The translations under genes were made by a program, and so were the position numbers. Positions 24,542-32,990 of a DNA stretch of 39,868 bases are shown piece by piece (the first letter of the stretch is position 1; each line of letters starts with the position of its first letter). The notes beneath the pieces are model-generated. The model saw only the letters and a program-made list of their open reading frames with translations. It was not told where the DNA came from and ran no database searches. The stretch lies in assembly GCA_910578845.1 (NCBI GenBank), contig CAJTSL010000036.1, positions 1-39,868 of the forward strand, read 5' to 3'. The DNA is from an uncultured Lachnospiraceae bacterium. GTDB lineage: Bacteria > Bacillota > Clostridia > Lachnospirales > Lachnospiraceae.

Positions 24542-26176
24542 ATGGCACAACAAAAGAAGAAGGATAGTTTTGTGCTTCAAGCCGGTATTCTTGCAGCAGC
24601 CGGCATCATCGTTAAAATCATTGGGCTGCTGTATAGAAGTCCCCTGACTAGCATCATTGGCTTAGAAGGGAATGGATATTACAGCAGCGCCATCAATATT
24701 TATACCATTATTTTATTGGTTTCTTCGTACAGTATACCCTCTGCCATTTCAAAAGTCATTGCGCAGCGATTGGCTTATAAAGAATTTCGAAATGCCCAGA
24801 GGGTATTTCAGTGTGCATTGATTTATGTGATAGTAGTCGGTGGCATAGCGTCACTGCTTACTTTTTTTGGTGCGCCGTTATTGGGGAAAGTAGAGAATGC
24901 GGTTCCGGTATTGCGTGTATTTGCGCCTACCATTTTCTTTTCTGGCCTTCTCGGCGTGCTGAGAGGGTATTTTCAGGCGCATGGTTCAATGATGCATACT
25001 TCTATTTCCCAGATTTTAGAGCAGATCCTGAATGCGGTGGTCAGTATATTAGCGGCTTATCTGCTAAAAGACATGGTAGCGGATCAGGGAGAGACGAAAC
25101 AGGCGATCTACGGGGCTTCTGGCAGCGCGCTGGGGACGGGAGCCGGAGTTGTGATAGCGCTTTTGTTCATGTTCGGCATGTACCAGCTCAATGCTGGCAT
25201 TATCCGGAGGAGAATAGAGAAAGACCGTACGCCGGTCCAGGAGACTTACGGGGATATTTTTAGGGTTATTATAACAACTGTTACCCCATTTATTTTAAGC
25301 ACGTTCATTTATAATTGCTCTACGGTAGTCAATATGACGATTTATCAGCATTTTATGATAGACATAGAGGGAATGGATGAAACTGCGGTAGCGATCCAGT
25401 ATGGTATTTTTGCGACACAGGCGATTTCTATCGTCAATATTCCTATTGCTATCGCGTCTTCTATTTCTTCGGCATCTATACCGGGCATTTCCGGGACGTT
25501 TGCGACGCACAAGGAGAAGGAGACACGCCATAAAGTATGGCAGGCGACGCATATGACAATGTTGCTGGCGATTCCTTGCGCAGTAGGATTGCTTGTGCTT
25601 GCGAAACCGATAGTACAGTTCATATATCCGCAGAAAGAGGCGCTAGATACGGCAGCGAAGCTATTGCGCGTACTTGCCGTAACAGTTGTCCTATATGGCT
25701 TATCTACGTTGACCAATGCTGTTTTGCAGGGGATTGGCAGGGTCAATATCCCAGTCATCCATGCAATAGTCGCGTTGGTAGCACAGGTCACGCTCTTAAT
25801 TGCGTTATTGCTGTATACGGAACTGGATCTTTATGTCCTGGCGATAGCCAATATTGTATACTCCCTGATCATGTGCATTTTAAACCATTCTGCGGTGAAG
25901 CGGTATTTGCGTTACCGGGAGGATGTCATAAGGACGTACGTGAAGCCGGGACTGGCGTCGGTTTGTATGGGAGCAGTGGCATTTGGCATCTATCACGGCA
26001 TATATTATTTCTTGCCGATGAACCGTGTCGCGCTATTAGTGGCAATTGTTGCTGCCGGGGCAGTTTATTTTGTCCTGATTATGAAACTGGGCGTGGTGAA
26101 CGAGGCAGAACTGAAGGCTTTCCCAAAAGGAACCATGCTAGTATCTATTTCCCGAAAATTACATTTATTGAAATAA
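24542..26176 (+). CDS. SpoVB/MurJ-like MOP-superfamily lipid flippase
   Basis: A 544-residue polytopic membrane protein with about 14 hydrophobic segments, of the MATE/MOP superfamily that includes SpoVB, YtgP/MurJ and O-antigen flippases. The start (SFVLQAGILAAAGIIVKIIGLLYR) and the GNGYYSSAINIYTIIL and SIPSAISKVIAQRLA segments are typical of the SpoVB/YtgP branch. Likely substrates are lipid-linked peptidoglycan or polysaccharide precursors. Whether it serves spore cortex (SpoVB) or vegetative wall (MurJ) cannot be settled here; neighbouring coat genes favour a sporulation role. It starts 37 nt after glgA. Confidence 0.85.
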   Translation: MAQQKKKDSFVLQAGILAAAGIIVKIIGLLYRSPLTSIIGLEGNGYYSSAINIYTIILLVSSYSIPSAISKVIAQRLAYKEFRNAQRVFQCALIYVIVVGGIASLLTFFGAPLLGKVENAVPVLRVFAPTIFFSGLLGVLRGYFQAHGSMMHTSISQILEQILNAVVSILAAYLLKDMVADQGETKQAIYGASGSALGTGAGVVIALLFMFGMYQLNAGIIRRRIEKDRTPVQETYGDIFRVIITTVTPFILSTFIYNCSTVVNMTIYQHFMIDIEGMDETAVAIQYGIFATQAISIVNIPIAIASSISSASIPGISGTFATHKEKETRHKVWQATHMTMLLAIPCAVGLLVLAKPIVQFIYPQKEALDTAAKLLRVLAVTVVLYGLSTLTNAVLQGIGRVNIPVIHAIVALVAQVTLLIALLLYTELDLYVLAIANIVYSLIMCILNHSAVKRYLRYREDVIRTYVKPGLASVCMGAVAFGIYHGIYYFLPMNRVALLVAIVAAGAVYFVLIMKLGVVNEAELKAFPKGTMLVSISRKLHLLK

Positions 26177-26178
26177 GC

Positions 26179-26219
26179 AATTGCGAAACTCCTTTTTTTC
26201 AAAACCTAGTTTCGCAATT
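26179..26219. repeat. 41 bp palindrome related to the spoIIIAD-AE element
   Basis: AATTGCGAAACT (26179-26190) and AGTTTCGCAATT (26208-26219) are perfect 12 bp inverted repeats around a 17-nt centre containing seven T. Reading the right arm of the 3763-3963 element on the minus strand (3963 back to 3923), 34 of 41 positions match this sequence. It begins 2 bp after the flippase stop codon. It may also act as a terminator, but no T tract follows the stem. Confidence 0.7.
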
Positions 26220-26352
26220 AACGAATTTATTAGATTAAGGAAGGTAAAGGAGCCATTTTTAAATAACATATGTCGTCTATTTTTCATGCATATATTTTTG
26301 CCAATTCCAAATACTAAGATTGCAATTAAATCAAATCAGGAGGTAATCAAAA

Positions 26353-26538
26353 TTGGCAAATTTATCAGAACTGGAATTACAAAACCTTCGCCATCTTATG
26401 GGCGGTTATGACGTGACGCATTGTAAAATGAAAGAGTATGCAGAGTGTGCGACTGACTCTGAAGTAAAACAGTTTTTCGAAAAAGGAGCAAAATCCGCAA
26501 TGCAGAACAAGCAGCAGTTAATGGAATTTTTACGCTAA
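26353..26538 (+). CDS. Small CotF-type spore coat protein (first of pair)
   Basis: A 61-residue helical protein resembling the N-terminal half of a CotF/DUF2383-like spore coat domain: LSELELQNLRHLMGGYDVTHCKMKEYAE followed by a charged helix (SEVKQFFEKGAKSAMQNKQQLMEFL). The start is TTG, 8 nt after a perfect AGGAGGT (26338-26344). In the 176 bp upstream, CATATATT (26289-26296) with ACATATG (26266-26272) loosely resembles a mother-cell sigma-E/K promoter with a 16-nt spacer. A second coat-like gene follows. Probably outer coat; the exact function is unknown. Confidence 0.75.
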   Translation: MANLSELELQNLRHLMGGYDVTHCKMKEYAECATDSEVKQFFEKGAKSAMQNKQQLMEFLR

Positions 26539-26574
26539 TGATCGCGTTAATATGAGAATGGAGGTTATGTTAAG

Positions 26575-26835
26575 ATGCAGATGCAAGAAAAAACAATGGT
26601 AGCAGATACGTTAACAGGGATCAATGGTGAATTGGTCCGTTTCGGCGAGATGATCCCACAGACAGAGAATAAAGAATTAAAGCAGACTTTGAAACAGTTC
26701 AGGAATGCCTGTGAACAATCACAGGAAGAATTGTATCAGATCGCAAGAGAAAAATCTTACTATGTGCCGGCAGCCAAAGCGACACAGGCAGAGATTGACC
26801 ATGTGAAGTCCTTATTTACAGAAAAGACGATCTAA
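26575..26835 (+). CDS. Small CotF-type spore coat protein (second of pair)
   Basis: An 86-residue helical protein with an N-terminal MVADTLTGINGELVRFGEMI helix, a charged middle, and a C-terminal SYYVPAAKATQAEIDHVKSLF segment, typical of CotF-domain coat proteins in Clostridia. GGAGG at 26560-26565 precedes the ATG. It lies 36 nt after the first small coat gene and probably shares its transcript; the two may together represent a split or paired CotF ferritin-like helical bundle. It is closed by a strong terminator. Confidence 0.8.
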   Translation: MQMQEKTMVADTLTGINGELVRFGEMIPQTENKELKQTLKQFRNACEQSQEELYQIAREKSYYVPAAKATQAEIDHVKSLFTEKTI

Positions 26836-26867
26836 CCAGCCGGTATTCACAAGAAAATAGAAAATTA

Positions 26868-26915
26868 AATCCTCTGTTAATTTTTACAAGAACTGTAAAA
26901 TGTGACAGAGGATTT
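26868..26915 (+). terminator. Terminator after the coat protein pair
   Basis: AAATCCTCTGTTA (26868-26880) pairs with TGACAGAGGATTT (26903-26915), with one mismatch, and runs into TTTTTT. A minor stem (TTTTACA with TGTAAAA) sits in the loop. The A-rich left flank could let it serve rqcH on the opposite strand as well. The rest of 26836-27044 shows no gene. Confidence 0.75.
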
Positions 26916-27044
26916 TTTATTCCCGCACGCAGCGAGCCAAGTAGCCATGCCGGCGAAGATATTTAACGACTGTTATTTAACTTGATACAAAAGTGTATGT
27001 GATCCGATATAGTGAGAAGCCATTGGGTTAATGAAGAACGAGCG

Positions 27045-28865
27045 TTATGGTAATTGTTCCAGTTCGGAGATATCGGAACCGATTGCCATAGAATAATTCG
27101 TATAATAAACTACAAAACCCGGCTTGGCGCCGTTTGGCTTCTTTACGTTTTTCTTCTGGAGGTAATCAATCTCTACTTTTTCCTGTTCTCTGCCTTTTGA
27201 GTAGTAAGCGGCAAGCTTTGCGGCTTCTTCAAAAGTGCGGTCAGGAAGCTCCTTGCCTTCCGTTTTGACAATTACATGAGAACCTGGAATTCCCTTGGCG
27301 TGGAACCACCAGTCATTTCCGGTTGCTGTTTTAAAGGTCAGCTCGTCATTTTGATAATTGTTTTTTCCGACATAGATATGAAAACCGTCCGAGCTGATAT
27401 AGTGGAAGGGTTTGCTTGTTATCTTTGCTTTTTTCCCGCCGCCTTTCCTGCGGATATAGCCGCTTTCAATCAATTCTTCCTTGATCTGCACAAGGTCGTC
27501 TTCCTGCAATGCGATATCAAGGGAAGCGGAAATGGATTCCAGATGAGCAATTTCCTGCTTGACTTCCATGGTCAATTCTGAAAGCGCTTCATAAGTTCTT
27601 TTGAGCTTTCCATATTTGTCAAAATATTTTTTGGCATTTTCGGAGGCTGTCAATGTGTCGTCGAGAGGAATGGTTATCGTTTCATTTGTATAGTAGTTTA
27701 AAGCGTCCATAGATTTGGCGCCGGGTTCGATGCCATAACCATAAGTGTTGAGCAGTTCTCCATAGATGCGGTATTTTTCTTTCTTCTCAGTGTCTTTGAT
27801 CTGTTTGGCCTGCAAATCATATTTCTTGATATTGCGTTCGAGCGCTGTCTGGACAATTTTGCGCAGGTCTGCCGACTTTTGGCGTATCCTCGTCAATGTG
27901 CTTTTTTCTTCATAATAGCGTCCTAGCACATCGCTGATGGAAGAAAAGGGAACCGCGTGCTTGTCCGCATATAAAGTTAAGGGAACTGCGGCAAACTCAA
28001 TAGGGGTCTTTTGTTCATAAATGATATTAGGTGCAAAATGCCCATCTGCGATTTGTTGCATCAAGGAAACAAACTGTTTAAAGAGTTTGTCATAGGAGAG
28101 CGCGTCTAGTGCGTTCGCCGGCATGTCGCCGTCTAATTCTGCACGGAAACAGATTTCCTGCGAGATGACGGGAGAGAGGCCGGTGTAGGCGCAGTATAAT
28201 GCCTTATGGATAGGCATGGGCATACCGGAGAGCTTATGATGGAAAGCATCCCGCGCTTGCGGCGCATCGCGATCAGGCGCAGAGAGCGTGTCGCCAATAA
28301 CACTGGTTATGCTGTTAGGGCCAAGGGACTCTATGCCAATGAGCGAGAGCGGGTTTTGCTTTTCTTGTGTCTGTGGGATGAAGTATTCTTTTCCGGGCAG
28401 GACTTCTCTGACAGAACTGACCATACCGGAAATGTGTTTGATGCTGTCGATGATCATGTCGTTTTCGTTACAGAAGATAATGTTGCTATGTTTTCCCATG
28501 ATTTCGATAACAAGCGTTTTATTACATAGGTCTCCCATCTCGTTCAAATGTTCCATGCGGATCCGGACAATCCGCTCTAAGCCTGGCTGTGTGATATCTA
28601 AGATTCTTGCATTTTGTAAATGTTTGCGCAGCAACATACAAAAGCCCGGAGCCGTCAGCGGGCTTTGTTTGTTTTTGTCTGTCAGATAGATGAGCGGTAA
28701 GGAGGCGTCCGCTGATAATAACAGCCGATATTGAGAGCCGTTATTCTTGATCGTAAGGAGCAGCTCGTCCGCTTCTGGCTGCGCTATTTTGTAGATCCTG
28801 CCGCCGGTTAAAACATGATTTAATTCTTGCGTAATATTTGCAATGGTAATGCCATCAAATGCCAT
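27045..28865 (-). CDS. rqcH: RqcH ribosome quality control factor (NFACT family)
   Basis: Rqc2/NEMF homologue that binds obstructed 50S subunits and recruits tRNA-Ala to add poly-Ala degradation tails; formerly annotated as fibronectin-binding protein. The 606 residues show an N-terminal NFACT-N domain (MAFDGITIANITQELN, with the ERIVRIRMEHLNEMGD region), a helix-hairpin-helix and long coiled-coil middle (about 290-440), and the C-terminal NFACT-R domain (KPFHYISSDGFHIYVGKNNYQND, GNDWWFHAKGIPGSHVIV). AAAGGAG precedes the ATG. It is the only minus-strand gene seen, divergent from yicC. Confidence 0.95.
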   Translation of the reverse strand: MAFDGITIANITQELNHVLTGGRIYKIAQPEADELLLTIKNNGSQYRLLLSADASLPLIYLTDKNKQSPLTAPGFCMLLRKHLQNARILDITQPGLERIVRIRMEHLNEMGDLCNKTLVIEIMGKHSNIIFCNENDMIIDSIKHISGMVSSVREVLPGKEYFIPQTQEKQNPLSLIGIESLGPNSITSVIGDTLSAPDRDAPQARDAFHHKLSGMPMPIHKALYCAYTGLSPVISQEICFRAELDGDMPANALDALSYDKLFKQFVSLMQQIADGHFAPNIIYEQKTPIEFAAVPLTLYADKHAVPFSSISDVLGRYYEEKSTLTRIRQKSADLRKIVQTALERNIKKYDLQAKQIKDTEKKEKYRIYGELLNTYGYGIEPGAKSMDALNYYTNETITIPLDDTLTASENAKKYFDKYGKLKRTYEALSELTMEVKQEIAHLESISASLDIALQEDDLVQIKEELIESGYIRRKGGGKKAKITSKPFHYISSDGFHIYVGKNNYQNDELTFKTATGNDWWFHAKGIPGSHVIVKTEGKELPDRTFEEAAKLAAYYSKGREQEKVEIDYLQKKNVKKPNGAKPGFVVYYTNYSMAIGSDISELEQLP

Positions 28866-28900
28866 AATGTCATAGTCTCCTTTTTTTGTTCACAAAATAG

Positions 28901-28929
28901 ATTTTACAATATATTGAGGATGTTTTCAA
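28901..28929 (-). promoter_or_regulatory. Sigma-A promoter of rqcH
   Basis: On the minus strand TTGAAA (28929-28924), a 17-nt spacer and TAAAAT (28906-28901) form a good vegetative promoter 36 bp ahead of the rqcH start. Confidence 0.7.
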
Positions 28930-28940
28930 TCTTAGAATGC

Positions 28941-28969
28941 TTGACTGGGTGTCCGTATTATCATATAAT
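28941..28969 (+). promoter_or_regulatory. Sigma-A promoter of the yicC-remA-gmk operon
   Basis: TTGACT (28941-28946), a 17-nt spacer and a perfect TATAAT (28964-28969) lie about 70 bp ahead of yicC. It is separated by 11 bp from the divergent rqcH -35, so the two promoters are back to back. Confidence 0.8.
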
Positions 28970-29039
28970 ATTATAGGTTACCCAGATGCTTTCAGTGTCG
29001 GAGCCAATATCGCAGATAGAGCAGGAGTGGGAGATTCGT

Positions 29040-29918
29040 ATGATAAAGAGCATGACTGGATTTGGCAGGAGCGAGCTTATTGAAGGAGAACGTAAGATTA
29101 CAGTAGAGATAAAATCCGTCAATCACAGATATTTGGATGTGAATATCAAGATGCCGAAGAAACTGAATTTTTTCGAAGCGGCGATCAGGAATGAACTGAA
29201 AAAATATATGCAAAGAGGAAAAGTAGACGTATTCATTTCTTATGAGGATTATACGGAATCGAATATCTGCGTGAAGTATAATAGGGAGCTTGCGGCGGAA
29301 TATATGAAATATCTGAGCCAGATGGCGGAAGAGTTTTCACTGGATAATGATGTCAGGGTGTCAGCTTTGTCCCGGTATCCCGAAGTCTTAAGCATGGAAG
29401 AACAGACGCTTGATGAAGAGGAGCTTTGGCAGATGTTGAGCAAAGCGATTGAAAAGGCGGCGGAAGGCTTTGTGGAGGCGAGGGTCAAGGAAGGCGGGAA
29501 TTTAAGAGAAGACCTGTTAGATAAGCTAGACGGCATGCTTGCCCATGTGGAATATATTACAAAGCGTTCGCCAGAGATAGTCACGCAATACAAGCAGAAG
29601 CTGGAAGATAAAGTAAAGGAGCTTTTAGGGGACGCCCAGATAGATGAGAGCAGATTATTGACAGAAGTGACTATTTTCGCAGATAAAGTATGTGTCGATG
29701 AAGAGCTTGTGCGTTTAAGGAGCCATATTGAGACGACAAAAGAGAATTTAGCGCAAGGAGGGAGCATCGGCAGGAAATTGGATTTCATTGCGCAGGAAAT
29801 GAACCGGGAAGCGAATACGATTCTTTCTAAAGCAAATGATCTGGAGATTTCTAACCGTGCGATAGAGTTAAAGACAGAAATAGAGAAAGTCCGTGAGCAG
29901 ATTCAAAATATCGAATAA
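29040..29918 (+). CDS. YicC family endoribonuclease
   Basis: YicC/YloC-type protein, whose E. coli member is an endoribonuclease affecting RNA turnover. The 292 residues begin MIKSMTGFGRSE, contain the VEIKSVNHRYLDVNIKMP motif and end with IGRKLDFIAQEMNREANTILSKA, all family signatures. ATG 29040 is chosen because the open frame upstream (from 28986) lies in the leader and the family starts at MIKSMTGFG. AGGAGTGGGAG precedes it. The gene order yicC-remA-gmk-rpoZ is conserved in Firmicutes. Confidence 0.94.
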   Translation: MIKSMTGFGRSELIEGERKITVEIKSVNHRYLDVNIKMPKKLNFFEAAIRNELKKYMQRGKVDVFISYEDYTESNICVKYNRELAAEYMKYLSQMAEEFSLDNDVRVSALSRYPEVLSMEEQTLDEEELWQMLSKAIEKAAEGFVEARVKEGGNLREDLLDKLDGMLAHVEYITKRSPEIVTQYKQKLEDKVKELLGDAQIDESRLLTEVTIFADKVCVDEELVRLRSHIETTKENLAQGGSIGRKLDFIAQEMNREANTILSKANDLEISNRAIELKTEIEKVREQIQNIE

Positions 29919-29940
29919 AATGAAAAGGCGGGAATAAGTA

Positions 29941-30201
29941 TTGGGAAGACTGATTCATATCGGATTTGGGAACGTTGTCAATACGGGGAAGATCATAGCG
30001 GTTGTCAGTCCTGATTCTGCGCCGATCAAGCGGCTGGTGCAGAAGGCAAAAGAGGATGGAATGGCGATTGACGCAACACAGGGGAGAAAGACGAAAGCCG
30101 TGCTGATTATGGAGAACAGCCAGATTGTGTTATCTGCGCTGCTTCCAGAGACGATTTCGGGAAGGGCACAGGCGGAAAACGGAGATATAGATGAAGCATG
30201 A
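29941..30201 (+). CDS. remA: RemA-family DNA-binding regulator (DUF370)
   Basis: An 86-residue DUF370 protein. In Bacillus subtilis RemA (YlzA) forms ring-like oligomers that bind DNA and activate matrix and osmoprotection genes. The RLIHIGFGNVVNTGKIIAVVSPDSAPIK start and DATQGRKTKAVLIMENSQIVLSAL core are typical. The start codon is TTG, after AAGGCGGG. It overlaps gmk by 11 nt, as in other Clostridia. Confidence 0.93.
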   Translation: MGRLIHIGFGNVVNTGKIIAVVSPDSAPIKRLVQKAKEDGMAIDATQGRKTKAVLIMENSQIVLSALLPETISGRAQAENGDIDEA

Positions 30202-30826
30202 GGGAATTTTAATTGTAGTGTCCGGGTTTTCAGGTGTGGGAAAAGGGACGTTGATGAAGAAATTAGTGCAGGATCATGACGATTACGCCCTGTCTATATC
30301 GGCGACGACCAGAGCGCCAAGACCAGGAGAAGAAGACGGCAGAGAATATTTTTTCATCAGTAAGGAAGCTTTTGAACAAAAGATCGCAGACGGCGGATTA
30401 GTTGAGTATGCTTGTTACTGTGGTAATTATTACGGTACGCCGAAAGATTATGTGGAGAAGCATCTTGCACAAGGCAAGAGCGTGATTCTGGAAATTGAGC
30501 TTCAGGGCGCTCTCAAAATTAAAGAACAATATCCGACCGCGTTGCTTTTATTTGTCATGCCGCCGGACGCGGAGGAACTGATGCACCGTTTAACAGGCAG
30601 AGGCACTGAGACTGCCGAAGTAATAGAACAACGGATGGCGCGGGCGATGGAAGAGGCGGAAGACATCGAAGAATATGATTATATAGTAGTCAATGATGAT
30701 CTGGATACATGCGTGGAGAAGATGCATGAAATCATCATGGCTGCTCATAATACACCAGTCAGGAAAGAGGAGTTTATCAAAAATATCAGAGCAGAACTCA
30801 AAGTTCTTGCGAAAGGAGAGAAATAA
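30191..30826 (+). CDS. gmk: Guanylate kinase
   Basis: Phosphorylates GMP to GDP. P-loop GFSGVGKGT (the family form is GPSGxGKGT) lies near residues 11-19, followed by the SATTRAPRPGEEDGREYFF GMP-binding segment, a lid region and a C-terminal VVNDDL motif. It has 211 residues. The start overlaps remA and the stop overlaps rpoZ (TAATG), so remA, gmk and rpoZ are translationally linked. Confidence 0.96.
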   Translation: MKHEGILIVVSGFSGVGKGTLMKKLVQDHDDYALSISATTRAPRPGEEDGREYFFISKEAFEQKIADGGLVEYACYCGNYYGTPKDYVEKHLAQGKSVILEIELQGALKIKEQYPTALLLFVMPPDAEELMHRLTGRGTETAEVIEQRMARAMEEAEDIEEYDYIVVNDDLDTCVEKMHEIIMAAHNTPVRKEEFIKNIRAELKVLAKGEK

Positions 30827-31062
30827 TGTTACATCCATCTTACACAGATTTAATGAGAGTAGTGAACAGCGAGGTTGATGAAGGGGAAGCGCCAGTAGTA
30901 AGCAGCCGTTATTCTATTGTTATGGCTACTTCCAAAAGGGCGAGACAGATCATTGCAGGGGATGAGACTCTTATTGGCAATTGCCGTGGGAAAAAGCCGC
31001 TATCCATTGCCGTTGAGGAGTTAAACCAGGCGCAGATTAAAATTTTGAATAACGAAGAATAG
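30826..31062 (+). CDS. rpoZ: RNA polymerase omega subunit
   Basis: A 78-residue small subunit that helps fold and hold beta-prime. YSIVMATSKRARQI and KPLSIAVEELNQAQIKI are the conserved segments. GAAAGGAGA precedes the ATG, which overlaps the gmk stop. The neighbouring gmk makes GDP, and both belong to the purine/ppGpp-sensitive part of metabolism in relatives. Confidence 0.93.
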   Translation: MLHPSYTDLMRVVNSEVDEGEAPVVSSRYSIVMATSKRARQIIAGDETLIGNCRGKKPLSIAVEELNQAQIKILNNEE

Positions 31063-31117
31063 GGATTAGCGCCTTATGGGCACAGACTTGCACCTTGAGA
31101 AGGAGGCATGGATAAAG

Positions 31118-32461
31118 ATGGCAGACAAGATAATGTTCATTTCCTTGGGATGCGATAAGAATCTTGTGGATTCGGAGATGATGCTCGGGCTATTGGCTGA
31201 ACGTGGTTACGGATTCACGGATGACGAAACGCAGGCAGACATTGTTGTCATCAATACATGTTGTTTCATAAACGACGCCAAGCAAGAGAGCATTGATACG
31301 ATTTTAGAGATGGCGGAACTTAAAAAAAGCGGCGTGATCAAGGCCTTATTCGTGACAGGATGTTTGGCGCAGCGCTACCGGGAAGAAATCCAGAAAGAGA
31401 TTCCGGAAGTAGATGTCATTATTGGCATATCGGCGATTGCTGAAATTGTAGAAGCGCTGGATGCATTTTTCGCCGGGAGGAAAGAAAACCATTTCAAGGA
31501 TTTAGATACAAAGCCTTTAACGGATACAAGAAGGATTGTGACGACAGGCGGACATTATGCATATTTAAAGATTGCAGAAGGCTGTGATAAACACTGTACG
31601 TATTGCATCATTCCGAAAGTGCGGGGCAATTACAGGAGCGTTCCGGTGGAGAGCCTGGTAAAAGAGGCGGAGTCGTTAGCGGAAGAAGGCGTTAGGGAAT
31701 TAGTTATCGTAGCGCAGGAGACGACTGTCTATGGCAAGGACTTATATGGGAGGAAAATGCTGCCCATGCTTCTGCGCAAGTTATGCCGGATAGAGGGGAT
31801 CCACTGGATCCGTATATTATATTGTTATCCGGAAGAAATTGATGATGAATTGATTACCGTTATAAAAGAAGAGCCGAAGATCTGCCATTATTTGGATTTG
31901 CCCATCCAGCATGGATGCGATACTATTTTAAAGAAGATGGGTCGCAGGACGAACAGGCAGGAATTGGAAGCGATGATCGGAAAGCTCCGTCTCGAGATAC
32001 CGGATATCTGTATCAGGACAACGCTGATCACGGGCTTTCCGGGAGAAACGCAGGAAGAACATGAAGAGTTGTTGGAATTTGTTGCGCAGATGGAATTTGA
32101 CCGTCTGGGTGTTTTTGTTTATTCGGAAGAAGAAGATACGCCAGCGGCTCTGATGCCGGGACAGATTGCGGAAGATGTGAAAGAGGCACGGCGTGCCGAA
32201 TTGATGGAGCTGCAACAGGAGATTGCTTTTGATGCAGCGCTTTCCATGGAAGGCAGGATAGTGGAGGCAGTGATCGAAGGCAAAATCGTAGAAGACGATG
32301 CTTACGTGGCAAGGACGTATAAGGATGCGCCGAATGTAGACGGTTATCTGTTCGTTAATACCCAAAGAGAGCTGATGACAGGGGATTTTGTTACATGTAG
32401 GATTACCGGCGCTTATGAATATGATTTGATTGGAGAATTAGAGGATGAATTTACCAAATAA
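31118..32461 (+). CDS. rimO: Ribosomal protein S12 methylthiotransferase RimO
   Basis: Radical SAM enzyme that methylthiolates an Asp of ribosomal protein S12. N-terminal UPF0004 domain with three Fe-S cysteines (SLGCDKNLVDSE, NTCCFINDA, TGCLAQRY), central radical SAM motif GCDKHCTYC, and a C-terminal TRAM domain. ATG 31118 is chosen: GGAGG lies about 11 nt upstream and relatives begin at MADKIMFISLGC; the frame is open back to 31076 without support. About 447 residues. It overlaps pgsA by 17 nt. Confidence 0.94.
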   Translation: MADKIMFISLGCDKNLVDSEMMLGLLAERGYGFTDDETQADIVVINTCCFINDAKQESIDTILEMAELKKSGVIKALFVTGCLAQRYREEIQKEIPEVDVIIGISAIAEIVEALDAFFAGRKENHFKDLDTKPLTDTRRIVTTGGHYAYLKIAEGCDKHCTYCIIPKVRGNYRSVPVESLVKEAESLAEEGVRELVIVAQETTVYGKDLYGRKMLPMLLRKLCRIEGIHWIRILYCYPEEIDDELITVIKEEPKICHYLDLPIQHGCDTILKKMGRRTNRQELEAMIGKLRLEIPDICIRTTLITGFPGETQEEHEELLEFVAQMEFDRLGVFVYSEEEDTPAALMPGQIAEDVKEARRAELMELQQEIAFDAALSMEGRIVEAVIEGKIVEDDAYVARTYKDAPNVDGYLFVNTQRELMTGDFVTCRITGAYEYDLIGELEDEFTK

Positions 32462-32990
32462 ACTGACAATGTTCCGTGTTTTTTTGATCCCGTTTTTTGT
32501 TCTTTTCATGTTGGTTGACATAACTAAAGCGGATCGATGGATTGCTTTGGCGATTTTTATCATAGCGAGCTTAACGGACTTATTAGATGGCAAGATTGCG
32601 AGAAAATATAATCTGGTTACTAATTTTGGGAAATTTATGGATCCGCTGGCGGACAAACTCTTAGTTTGCTCTGCGCTGATCTGTCTTGTGGAAATGGCAA
32701 AGCTGCCGGCGTGGATGGTCATTATCATTATTGCAAGAGAGTTCATTATCAGCGGGTTTAGGTTGATCGCATCCGATAATGGCGTTGTGATCGCAGCAAG
32801 CTATTGGGGCAAATTTAAGACAACATTCCAAATGGTGATGATCTGCCTGCTGATTGCGGATATTGAGGTGATCAGTGTGCTGACGGATATCATTGTCTGG
32901 ATTGCTTTGCTTTTGACTGTCATTTCCCTGATTGACTATCTGGTTAAGAATAAAAGCGTGATGAAAGAAACAAAAGGAGCAGGAAAATGA
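32445..32990 (+). CDS. pgsA: CDP-diacylglycerol--glycerol-3-phosphate 3-phosphatidyltransferase
   Basis: Membrane enzyme making phosphatidylglycerophosphate. The CDP-alcohol phosphatidyltransferase signature D-x2-DG-x2-AR-x8-G-x3-D-x3-D is complete, from DLLDGKIAR to GKFMDPLADK (about residues 46-72). The 181 residues contain about five hydrophobic helices. It begins NLPNKLTMFRVFLIPFFV, typical of PgsA. It starts inside rimO and ends overlapping cinA (ATGA). Confidence 0.95.
   Translation: MNLPNKLTMFRVFLIPFFVLFMLVDITKADRWIALAIFIIASLTDLLDGKIARKYNLVTNFGKFMDPLADKLLVCSALICLVEMAKLPAWMVIIIIAREFIISGFRLIASDNGVVIAASYWGKFKTTFQMVMICLLIADIEVISVLTDIIVWIALLLTVISLIDYLVKNKSVMKETKGAGK

Noticed and set aside
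26220..26352. Possible sigma-E/K promoter (ACATATG, 16 nt, CATATATT) before the coat genes
   Set aside because: Spacing is long and the -35 match partial; mentioned in the coat gene entry but not listed as a separate feature.
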